Source: an uncultured Clostridium sp. (lineage in GTDB: Bacteria; Bacillota; Clostridia; Lachnospirales; Lachnospiraceae). From it: a DNA stretch of 5,845 bases. Positions 1 through 5,207 of the stretch are shown one piece after another. Position 1 is the stretch's first letter; each line of letters opens with the position of its first letter. Made by a program: the position numbers and the translations under genes. The notes below the pieces were generated by a model. That model searched no databases, was not told the origin of the DNA, and worked only from the letters and a program-made list of their open reading frames with translations. The stretch spans positions 1 through 5,845 of the forward strand of contig CATWBR010000297.1 in assembly GCA_958349075.1 (NCBI GenBank). The letters run 5' to 3'.

Positions 1-166
1 TGTTCATATCTCGTTCACAAATCATTAAAAAACCTTTTACATAATTAACATTATTTCTTCATCTTTCCCCCATATACTATAAACATAGCAAACAAACAAT
101 GCTTACAAGATTTTTTTCATAATATCGAGCTGATTTAAGTATCAGCTCTCCTCCCTTTTTCAAATA
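1..166. other. AT-rich non-coding DNA at left edge
   Basis: No coding region can be supported here. The stretch is clearly more AT-rich than the rest of the window and carries a small hairpin at 127-148. It may be the upstream region of a leftward gene outside the window: on the minus strand an AAAAGG is followed seven bases later by an ATG at 25, but only eight codons would be visible. Promoter-like AT words such as TATAGT (minus, 76-81) lack a convincing -35 partner. Confidence 0.4.
127..148. other. 8-bp perfect hairpin, possible weak terminator
   Basis: GAGCTGAT (127-134) and ATCAGCTC (141-148) form a perfect 8-bp stem with a 6-base loop. On the plus strand a run of five T follows at 156-160, seven bases after the stem, which is too far for a standard intrinsic terminator. 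It could be a degraded terminator or a regulatory hairpin of a leftward leader. Confidence 0.3.
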
Positions 167-206
167 TCAAAATGCCTCTCACTGCTGGAGAGGCATTTTG
201 TTTTGT
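167..206. terminator. Rho-independent terminator, probably bidirectional
   Basis: AAAATGCCTCTC (169-180) and GAGAGGCATTTT (188-199) form a perfect 12-bp stem with a 7-base loop. On the plus strand it is followed by a T-rich TTTTGTTTTGT tract. On the minus strand the outer stem Ts run into GATATTTG. It is the first good terminator met downstream of the minus-strand AGCS gene, about 220 bases past its stop and beyond the palindromic element. It could also end a rightward gene lying outside the window. Confidence 0.75.
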
Positions 207-214
207 CTAAATCG

Positions 215-243
215 GTAACCAGCCTGCAAAACGTGCGGGTTAC
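215..243. other. Imperfect hairpin beside the palindromic element
   Basis: GTAACC (215-220) and GGTTAC (238-243) form a 6-bp perfect outer stem around a partly paired interior. The right arm ends on the first base of the 166-bp element. It may be an accessory 3'-UTR structure of the leftward AGCS transcript; no function can be assigned. Confidence 0.25.
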
Positions 244-408
244 TAGAGCGTGTTTGAAAATTGCTTTTCGTCAGCTGTGCGTCACACTTTGTGGGAGATT
301 CGTCCCCGATGAAGGAGGCGTAGTGGGCTACGCTGACTGAATTGGGGGCAAATATGCCGCGAAGTGGGGCGTGCAGATGGCGGAAATGAATTTTCAAACA
401 CGCTCTAG
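243..408. repeat. 166-bp palindromic MITE-like element
   Basis: The ends are perfect 20-bp inverted repeats: CTAGAGCGTGTTTGAAAATT at 243-262 and its reverse complement at 389-408. The palindrome continues without any gap to the exact centre at 325/326, where GCGTAG (318-323) pairs with CTACGC (328-333) around a TGGG loop. Of 81 opposed positions I count 60 Watson-Crick pairs, 10 G.T pairs and 11 mismatches on the plus strand. TA dinucleotides at 244-245 and 406-407 would fit a TA target-site duplication, as in IS630/mariner-type miniature elements. No transposase is encoded, so it would depend on one elsewhere. A 72-codon open frame (179-397, minus) that runs through the element has no ribosome binding site and is probably spurious. 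Membership of a multicopy family is inferred from architecture, not shown within this window. Confidence 0.8.
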
Positions 409-421
409 GGATACCCTGGTA

Positions 422-1774
422 CTATTTACTATGTAACGGTGATTTTACCTCTTTTGACAGCAGCAGAATTCCGACGAGGTTCGGAACCGCCATCAGGCCG
501 TTGAATACATCGGAGAGGTTCCACACCAGCTCCAATTTCGCCACACATCCAAAAAATACCGCATTCAGGTACACAAACCCATAAAAAAATAAAAATATCC
601 GGCCTGCCCCGGAATGTTCCGTCAGATAGGCCACGGCCTGCCTTCCCAGATAAAACCAGGCGATAATCGTGGCAAAGGCAAACAGAGCCATGGACACGGC
701 AGTCAGATACCCTCCGGCCGCTCCGAAGCACTGAGAGAAGCAGGCCGCAATCATTGCGCTGCCGTCGGTCTGCCCGTCGGCATAAAACAGTGTGCCGGCC
801 GCCCCGCTCTTTCCTGCAATGCAGAGAATTACAAGGGCCGTCAGGGTACAACTGATAATCGTATCAAAAAACACCTCGAAAATCGCCCACATTCCCTGCT
901 CGCCGGCCGTGGTCTTCCCGGCCGAGCCGTGGAGCACCGCCAGGCTTCCCAGTCCCGCCTCATTGGAAAAGACGCCCCTGGCCACTCCGTAACTCAGCGC
1001 TTTTGCCATCCCGTAACCGGCCGCGCCTCCCGCGGCGCTTTTGACATTAAAGGCCTCTTTCACAATTTCGGCAAACACTCCGGGCACCCGGTCATAACAG
1101 CTAAAAATAACGATTCCGCATAAAAACATATATAGACAGGCAGAAAACGGCACCAGTCTGCTGGCCGCTTCGGATATCCTTCCGATTCCTCCAAAAATCA
1201 CCGCCATCGTGAGCACGGTCACCGCAAGCCCGGTTATCAAAGGGGGGAGAGAAAAAGCATAGGTAAAGCTGTCTGAAATTGAGTTAGCCTGCACCATGCT
1301 CCCCATTCCCAGCGATGCCAGGACACAGAAAAATGCATAGATAAGCCCCATCTTCCGGCTCTTCAGCCCCTTTTCCAGATAGACAAACGGGCCGCAGATA
1401 TACTGGCCGTCCGGCCCTCTGTATCTGTATTTAATGCCAAGATAAGTTTCCCCATACGCGGCCGCCATCCCGACAAAGGCCGACACCCACATCCAGAAGA
1501 CGGCACCCGGTCCCCCCGCGGCGATGGCCGTTGCCACACCGGCGATATTTCCCGTCCCAACCGTGGCAGCCAGAGCCGTGCAGGCCGTCGCCATCTGGGA
1601 TTTTGATTCCTCCCCGCCTCCTCCCAGCGTTCCCACCGTGGCCTTCCACCAGTACCGGAAATGAAAAATCTGAAATCCCTTCAATTTGAATGTGTAAAAA
1701 ATTCCCGTTCCTAAAAATAACACTAAAAGCCATGGTCCCCATACCAGATCATGGATTACTTTTACAATCTCCAT
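422..1774 (-). CDS. Sodium:alanine/glycine symporter (AGCS family)
   Basis: A 450-residue inner-membrane carrier expected to import alanine, glycine or a similar small amino acid with sodium (or protons). The PROSITE-type AGCS signature is intact at residues 87-102 (GGPGAVFWMWVSAFVG). Other family blocks are also present: TVGTGNIAGVATAI (71-84), SNEAGLGS (270-277), EQGMWAIFEVFFDT (292-305) and SDVFNGLMAVPNLVG (421-435). Length and about 11 hydrophobic segments are normal for the family. I chose the ATG at 1774 because MEIVKVIHDLVWGPWLL matches the usual AGCS N-terminus and GGCGGTG lies four bases upstream. An in-frame GTG at 1837 would add 21 charged residues without a ribosome binding site. 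The gene is monocistronic on the minus strand and diverges from the phospholipase-like gene. Exact substrate cannot be told from sequence. No glycine riboswitch is seen in its leader. Confidence 0.93.
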   Translation of the reverse strand: MEIVKVIHDLVWGPWLLVLFLGTGIFYTFKLKGFQIFHFRYWWKATVGTLGGGGEESKSQMATACTALAATVGTGNIAGVATAIAAGGPGAVFWMWVSAFVGMAAAYGETYLGIKYRYRGPDGQYICGPFVYLEKGLKSRKMGLIYAFFCVLASLGMGSMVQANSISDSFTYAFSLPPLITGLAVTVLTMAVIFGGIGRISEAASRLVPFSACLYMFLCGIVIFSCYDRVPGVFAEIVKEAFNVKSAAGGAAGYGMAKALSYGVARGVFSNEAGLGSLAVLHGSAGKTTAGEQGMWAIFEVFFDTIISCTLTALVILCIAGKSGAAGTLFYADGQTDGSAMIAACFSQCFGAAGGYLTAVSMALFAFATIIAWFYLGRQAVAYLTEHSGAGRIFLFFYGFVYLNAVFFGCVAKLELVWNLSDVFNGLMAVPNLVGILLLSKEVKSPLHSK

Positions 1775-1776
1775 TT

Positions 1777-1783
1777 CACCGCC
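1777..1783 (-). promoter_or_regulatory. Ribosome binding site for the AGCS gene
   Basis: On the minus strand GGCGGTG ends four bases (TGAA overlaps the end of the match) before the ATG at 1774; it differs from the ideal GGAGGTG by one base. It supports the shorter start. A stronger-looking AAGGAG at 1826-1831 has no usable start codon at a suitable distance. Confidence 0.55.
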
Positions 1784-1846
1784 GCAAAATTTCCATTCTC
1801 TGTATCTTTTTATTCTTGTTTCCAGCTCCTTATGCACAAACTCTAT

Positions 1847-1909
1847 CGCAATCCGGGAAGGAATATGATATAATGTTCACGAAGCGGACATTATATCTGC
1901 GCAATCCGG
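1847..1909. repeat. Pair of CGCAATCCGG direct repeats flanking an inverted repeat
   Basis: The 10-mer CGCAATCCGG occurs at 1847-1856 and again at 1900-1909, 53 bases apart start to start (about five helical turns). The pair brackets the inverted repeat at 1867-1897 that carries TATAAT on each strand. This layout would suit two operator sites on the same helix face around a promoter. The bound regulator, if any, is unknown. Confidence 0.5.
1867..1897. promoter_or_regulatory. Inverted repeat with a TATAAT -10 box on each strand
   Basis: GATATAATGT (1867-1876) and ACATTATATC (1888-1897) are perfect 10-bp inverted repeats separated by 11 bases. Each arm contains a consensus -10 hexamer: TATAAT at 1869-1874 reading right and at 1895-1890 reading left. 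The predicted start points fall within a few bases of each other near 1881-1884, so the promoters face one another and could not be occupied together. The leftward promoter would give the AGCS gene a leader of about 110 bases. Neither has a good -35: about TCGCAA at 1846-1851 for the rightward one and CTGCTG on the minus strand at 1913-1918 for the leftward one. Alternatively it is a dyad operator. Confidence 0.45.
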
Positions 1910-1930
1910 TTTCAGCAGCAACTGCTGAAA
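1910..1930. repeat. 9-bp perfect inverted repeat
   Basis: TTTCAGCAG (1910-1918) and CTGCTGAAA (1922-1930) pair perfectly around a 3-base CAA centre. It sits at the -35 position of the putative leftward promoter, so it could be an operator dyad or an RNA hairpin. No T-run follows on either strand, so it is not a terminator. Confidence 0.5.
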
Positions 1931-1957
1931 GACGGGCGCTTACGTCACCGTACTTTA

Positions 1958-1977
1958 CCGGGAGTTTAAGTTCCCGG
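1958..1977. repeat. 6-bp GC-rich inverted repeat
   Basis: CCGGGA (1958-1963) and TCCCGG (1972-1977) pair around an 8-base centre. It is the third dyad in about 110 bases of the divergent intergenic region. There is no T-run. It may be a regulatory site or chance; the remainder of 1931-2034 shows nothing I can name. Confidence 0.3.
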
Positions 1978-2034
1978 AATGGACATACTGTCATATAGAC
2001 GGCCATCCGCAACGAGAATCACAATGCACGGACT

Positions 2035-2040
2035 TATAAT
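2035..2040 (+). promoter_or_regulatory. Candidate -10 box for the phospholipase-like gene
   Basis: A consensus TATAAT lies 80 bases before the ATG at 2120. The bases 16-18 upstream (ACGAGA region) do not resemble TTGACA, and there is no extended TG. If used, transcription would start near 2047 with a leader of about 70 bases. The rightward TATAAT at 1869 is the alternative. Confidence 0.35.
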
Positions 2041-2105
2041 TCAAATCTGCGATCTTCTGCCTGCACGGTGCACAGACCATCGTTATTAACAAAAATAAAA
2101 ATGGA

Positions 2106-2111
2106 AGAGGG
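2106..2111 (+). promoter_or_regulatory. Ribosome binding site for the phospholipase-like gene
   Basis: AGAGGG lies eight bases before the ATG at 2120. It decides this frame over the overlapping frame that starts at 2101, whose ATG lies upstream of the site. Confidence 0.65.
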
Positions 2112-2119
2112 TATTTTTC

Positions 2120-3097
2120 ATGCCAGGTTTTACTACCCACTATATATTCGGAATGAAGGCATACAACGACATGCCGAACTCTCAGTTAAAACACATTGTT
2201 GCCAAATACCGCTGGCTTTATCAGCTTGGCCTCCAGGGGCCGGATATGTTTTTTTACAATATCCCCATTCTCCGTCATCAGGACTACAGGAATGTGGGTT
2301 CCTATATGCATGAACACCAGGTCAGCCAGTTTTTTGACTGCTGCCTGCGCCACATCGGCCTGATACAGTCGAGACAGCAGAAGGAGGAGGCTCTGGCCTA
2401 TTTTGCCGGTTTTATCAACCATTATGTTGCCGATTCCATCTGCCATCCGTTTATCTACGGCAGGATCGGCTACGATATCAACGAACCCACGTCCAAGAAC
2501 CACGGTCTTCATGCCGCCCTTGAGAATGAACTGGATGCCATCCTTCTGTGGAAATATAAACAGAAAAAACCGTCTGAATTCAACCAGACAGCCAGCATCT
2601 GCTTAAATGGCCAGGAGATACAGTTTATTTCCCATTTTTTGTCCTCCTGCATCAATGAAACATATTATCCGGTCACTTACCGCAACAACTTTCAGGTAAC
2701 TCCTGCTATGGTGCACCGTTCGGTATGGGCGATCCGGTTCGGCTGCCGCACTCTGGCCGACAAATCCGGGCTTAAGAAGAACAGCATCGAATTCATTGAA
2801 TCCCTGTTTTTAAAGCAGCCTATTGCGTCCGCGAAGCTGGTGACCGACACCATATCCAACTACCGCAACAGTTGCAATCTGGATCATGAACCGTGGTGCA
2901 ATCCATGGAAGCGGTCCCTTGCCTCGACCGCATCGTTCGTGGATCTGTTCCACCAGACGCTGGCAAAGTGCAGTAATGTTTACTATCTGCTCAATTCCTG
3001 CATCACCAGCCCCGTCCCCCTCGATAAACAGGATTTATCCATCCTTTTAAATGAACTTGGTAATTATTCATACCACAGCGGCCTGCCTGTTTCCTGA
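2120..3097 (+). CDS. Zinc-dependent phospholipase C family protein
   Basis: A 325-residue soluble protein whose N-terminal half has the zinc-dependent phospholipase C pattern (the fold of Bacillus cereus PLC and the alpha-toxin catalytic domain). Candidate metal ligands occur in the family order: H7 in TTHYIFG, D42 in GPDMFF, H64 or H66 in YMHEHQ, H101 and D105 in NHYVAD (HxxxD), H109 in CHPF, and H131 with E135 in HAALE (HxxxE). The C-terminal half (about 150-325) is less recognisable. Unlike secreted PLCs there is no signal peptide and no C2-like membrane-binding domain, so it is probably cytoplasmic and may act on an internal phospholipid or another phosphoester. The start is fixed by AGAGGG eight bases upstream and by the MPGFTTHY opening seen in this subgroup. 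The last codons lie in a terminator stem, so it should be transcribed alone. Substrate is unknown. Confidence 0.85.
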   Translation: MPGFTTHYIFGMKAYNDMPNSQLKHIVAKYRWLYQLGLQGPDMFFYNIPILRHQDYRNVGSYMHEHQVSQFFDCCLRHIGLIQSRQQKEEALAYFAGFINHYVADSICHPFIYGRIGYDINEPTSKNHGLHAALENELDAILLWKYKQKKPSEFNQTASICLNGQEIQFISHFLSSCINETYYPVTYRNNFQVTPAMVHRSVWAIRFGCRTLADKSGLKKNSIEFIESLFLKQPIASAKLVTDTISNYRNSCNLDHEPWCNPWKRSLASTASFVDLFHQTLAKCSNVYYLLNSCITSPVPLDKQDLSILLNELGNYSYHSGLPVS

Positions 3098-3114
3098 AAC
3101 AGGCAGGGCTTTTT
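3082..3114 (+). terminator. Terminator overlapping the end of the PLC-like gene
   Basis: An 11-bp perfect stem forms between 3082-3092 (CCTGCCTGTTT) and 3097-3107, with loop CCTG, followed after GC by five T at 3110-3114. The TGA stop at 3095-3097 lies at the loop, so the left arm encodes the final residues of the protein. It separates this gene from the downstream membrane-protein gene. Confidence 0.85.
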
Positions 3115-3170
3115 CTGTCCAATGGCGAAAGAATACAAGATACATAGACGATGGTGCGGTAAATGCATCC

Positions 3171-3176
3171 AAGGAG
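3171..3176 (+). promoter_or_regulatory. Ribosome binding site fixing the start of the membrane-protein gene
   Basis: AAGGAG lies six bases before the ATG at 3183. It rejects the longer in-frame start at 3051, which lies inside the preceding gene and would translate through the terminator hairpin. Between the terminator and this site I see no good promoter hexamers. Confidence 0.85.
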
Positions 3177-3182
3177 AATGTT

Positions 3183-4979
3183 ATGACGCAATTCCAACAG
3201 AAAGCTTGCAAAGCTGTTTTTTTATGCCTTTTTACAATATTTGCTTCCCTGATACTTTTTTCAGCCCCGGAACGGGTCAACCAGACGCTGGTTATTTCAC
3301 TGATTCCCTGTGCAGGCGCCTGCTATCTCATAATAAAAAAAACTCTGCCCGGTCTTTACGGCAGGTCAGGCAAAATTCCGGCTTTACTTTTAACCGGCCT
3401 CTTTCTGTTCATGCTTTCGGTTTCCGAAGTCATCAGAAGTCCTCTTCTGGCCTCCTCGCTGCCGTTAACCACGCTCTACGTAACGTATCTGACAGGCTCT
3501 TCCTTTATCGTCATTTACTTTTTCCTGGAGTACTTTGTATTAAGGGGCAGTGAAGGGAATTCAGAAACTTCAGTATGTTACAGCAGTTTAAAAGACGACC
3601 GGCGCATTTACCGTCTCATGCCGTTCTACATTGCCGCAGCAATCCTCTTCCTGGCCGCTAATTATCCGTTCCGTCCGTCACCCGATGCGATGACGGTATA
3701 CGACGGCATCATGGCCCGCAACTGGAGTGACTGGCATCCCATCGGTTATGTGACCTTTGTCAGGCTGTGTATGTTTCTGGCGTCCCCTGTGGCCTTTCAT
3801 CCGTTTGCATCCTGTATCGTCCAGACAGTATTATGGCTGCTGACCTTCCACCTGATATGCGGCATCCTGTACCGCTGTACCGGCTCTGCCCGGGCGGTCA
3901 ATCTTTACCGGATTGCAAACCTGGTGATCTTCGTCCCCCTGATGTATCTGGGAATCATGTATAAGGATGTCCTCTATTCCATGTGTGTGCTGGGATTCTG
4001 CGCGGAGCTCTACCTCTTTCTCCGGCATAAGGAACGTGGAAAAAAAGATTTCATTCTCATTACCCTGTTTTCCATCGGCATTTCCCTCTTCCGCCACATG
4101 GGGATTGTGACAACGGTCTTTCCTCTGCTCGTGCTGGCCGTTTATTTCTTCCTGAAGAAGAACAGGCAGTGGAAAAAAGTGATCGTCTCCGCCATATTTA
4201 CATGCCTTGCTTTTGTCATGGTTACCGATGTGTACGGAAACGGCGTTCTTCACATGCAGAAGAATCCCGACTACGTAAAATATACGGTTCCGCTCTATCT
4301 GATCGGCAATCTGGCCTCCGGCCACCCCGAACTGTTCACGGACAGGGACAGACAGCTCATGGAGGAAATGATGCCGTACGGGGACTGGGTGGCCGCTTAC
4401 AACCTGGATACCTACTGGGCGGACAATCTGGCCAGGGATTCCAGAATCGTAAAGGAACGGATTTACCGTGTGGATGAGGCGTACGGACGCGAAATCCTGA
4501 AGCTCAATTTCCGGCTTCTCTTCCGCTCCCCCTCCGCATGGACATCGGCCCTGTTCCGCATCACCTCGATTGTGTGGCAGATCGGAAGACCGGCCGACGG
4601 ATATGAGTGGACCGCGGCTGGCTACTATGTTCCCGAAGATCGGCCGGATCTGGCAGGACGGCAGCTCGTCACCACGGAGAAAGCGATCACAGAATACCTG
4701 GGCGGTCTTCAGTATTATCTGGAAGAACAGCCGCTCCTGTCCTTTCTCTATTACAGAGGAGGTATCTGGGCCTTTATCCTGATTTTCCTGGGAGTTGTCT
4801 TACTGCTTAAACAAAAGCCGGAGTTTCTTATCTGCCTGCTGCCTCCGGCTCTGATCACGGCTATGCTCATGATTACCTGCCCGTCCCAGGATCCCCGGTT
4901 TGTCCTGCCCGCCATGGAAACCGCCATGTTCCTTCTGCCGGCAGTCTTTTATGACAGGTTCCCGTTGACTAAACATTGA
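3183..4979 (+). CDS. Polytopic GT-C-like membrane protein (DUF6020-like)
   Basis: A 598-residue multi-spanning protein of uncertain function, probably in the GT-C superfamily of lipid-linked-sugar glycosyltransferases. Hydrophobic segments lie near 9-28, 34-51, 65-80, 97-120, 146-160, 188-204, 208-229, 243-259, 264-280, 289-305, 309-324, 331-348, 525-542, 547-565 and 575-590. A large, probably external domain spans about 349-523. Motifs typical of DUF6020/GT-39-like proteins are present: NYPFRPSPD (160-168) with D168 as a candidate catalytic acid in a loop after a membrane segment, DWHP (183-186), YKD (260-262), FRHMG (303-307) and a late QDPRFVLP (569-576). GT-C enzymes transfer sugars from polyprenyl-phosphate donors on the outer membrane face; donor and acceptor here are unknown. 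The start at 3183 is set by AAGGAG six bases upstream. It stands alone between two terminators, with no polysaccharide genes in view. Fold class is moderately sure; activity is inference. Confidence 0.75.
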   Translation: MTQFQQKACKAVFLCLFTIFASLILFSAPERVNQTLVISLIPCAGACYLIIKKTLPGLYGRSGKIPALLLTGLFLFMLSVSEVIRSPLLASSLPLTTLYVTYLTGSSFIVIYFFLEYFVLRGSEGNSETSVCYSSLKDDRRIYRLMPFYIAAAILFLAANYPFRPSPDAMTVYDGIMARNWSDWHPIGYVTFVRLCMFLASPVAFHPFASCIVQTVLWLLTFHLICGILYRCTGSARAVNLYRIANLVIFVPLMYLGIMYKDVLYSMCVLGFCAELYLFLRHKERGKKDFILITLFSIGISLFRHMGIVTTVFPLLVLAVYFFLKKNRQWKKVIVSAIFTCLAFVMVTDVYGNGVLHMQKNPDYVKYTVPLYLIGNLASGHPELFTDRDRQLMEEMMPYGDWVAAYNLDTYWADNLARDSRIVKERIYRVDEAYGREILKLNFRLLFRSPSAWTSALFRITSIVWQIGRPADGYEWTAAGYYVPEDRPDLAGRQLVTTEKAITEYLGGLQYYLEEQPLLSFLYYRGGIWAFILIFLGVVLLLKQKPEFLICLLPPALITAMLMITCPSQDPRFVLPAMETAMFLLPAVFYDRFPLTKH

Positions 4980-5068
4980 GTTTTGCAGTGCGCCCCGCCT
5001 GTCGTTTATGCTGCCTGTGAACTATAGTCTCAGCCCCTGTCATTGAGGCCCTGTGACAGAAAGCTCCT

Positions 5069-5109
5069 GTTCAGGCAGGCTCCGTTCAGGCAAGTTTTCT
5101 GTTCAGGCA
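5069..5109. repeat. Three short direct repeats of GTTCAGGCA
   Basis: GTTCAGGCA occurs at 5069-5077, 5084-5092 and 5101-5109, spaced 15 and 17 bases. The last two share a longer unit, GTTCAGGCAAGTTT. They lie between the stop of the membrane-protein gene and the shared terminator, that is, in its 3'-untranslated region. They may be local duplication or a binding array; the rest of 4980-5123 shows only a weak CTGTCA/TGACAG dyad (5037-5059). Confidence 0.55.
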
Positions 5110-5123
5110 AGTTTCTCCCATAC

Positions 5124-5172
5124 AAAAACAGGATGGAACCTCCGGCATTGCCGGAACTTCCATCCTGTTTTT
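5124..5172. terminator. Bidirectional terminator between convergent genes
   Basis: AAAAACAGGATGGAA (5124-5138) pairs perfectly over 15 bp with TTCCATCCTGTTTTT (5158-5172). A second stem, TCCGGC/GCCGGA (5141-5146 and 5150-5155), caps it across a short internal loop. Both strands read a GC-rich stem followed by five T, so it should end transcription of the membrane-protein gene (plus) and of the lipoprotein gene (minus). Confidence 0.9.
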
Positions 5173-5207
5173 ATCTGTCCCGCATGTAGGACAGTCATTC
5201 TTTTATT

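Noticed and set aside
1..25. Possible start of a leftward gene (ATG at 25 with AAAAGG seven bases upstream)
   Set aside because: Only eight codons are visible and no protein family can be recognised; the promoter upstream is not convincing.
179..397. 72-codon open frame on the minus strand across the palindromic element
   Set aside because: It mostly covers the repeat and its flank, has no ribosome binding site, and its residues follow from the palindrome. It is probably spurious, though copies of the element would generate similar annotated peptides elsewhere.
614..1123. 169-codon plus-strand frame opposite the AGCS gene
   Set aside because: It lies wholly antisense to a well-conserved transporter gene and is rich in residues typical of GC-biased antisense frames, with no recognisable domain.
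1775..1895. Glycine riboswitch in the leader of the AGCS gene
   Set aside because: AGCS genes are often under glycine riboswitches, but the minus-strand leader lacks the conserved aptamer core words and is too short for a tandem aptamer.
1873..1998. 41-codon plus-strand frame starting within the promoter-like dyad
   Set aside because: Its start overlaps the TATAAT arm, the AAGGA upstream is ten bases away, and the composition is not persuasive. It remains a remote small-protein candidate.
1830..2012. 60-codon open frame on the minus strand upstream of the AGCS gene
   Set aside because: It begins at TTG or an internal ATG without a ribosome binding site, crosses three dyads, and resembles no protein known to me.
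3051..3182. Longer N-terminus for the membrane protein (start at 3051)
   Set aside because: It would begin inside the PLC-like gene, run through a strong terminator, and add a polar extension; the ATG at 3183 has a clear AAGGAG at six bases.
3831..4325. 164-codon minus-strand frame opposite the GT-C-like gene
   Set aside because: It is antisense to an intact membrane-protein gene; the His/Glu/Asp/Gln-rich composition is what the reverse of hydrophobic codons gives.
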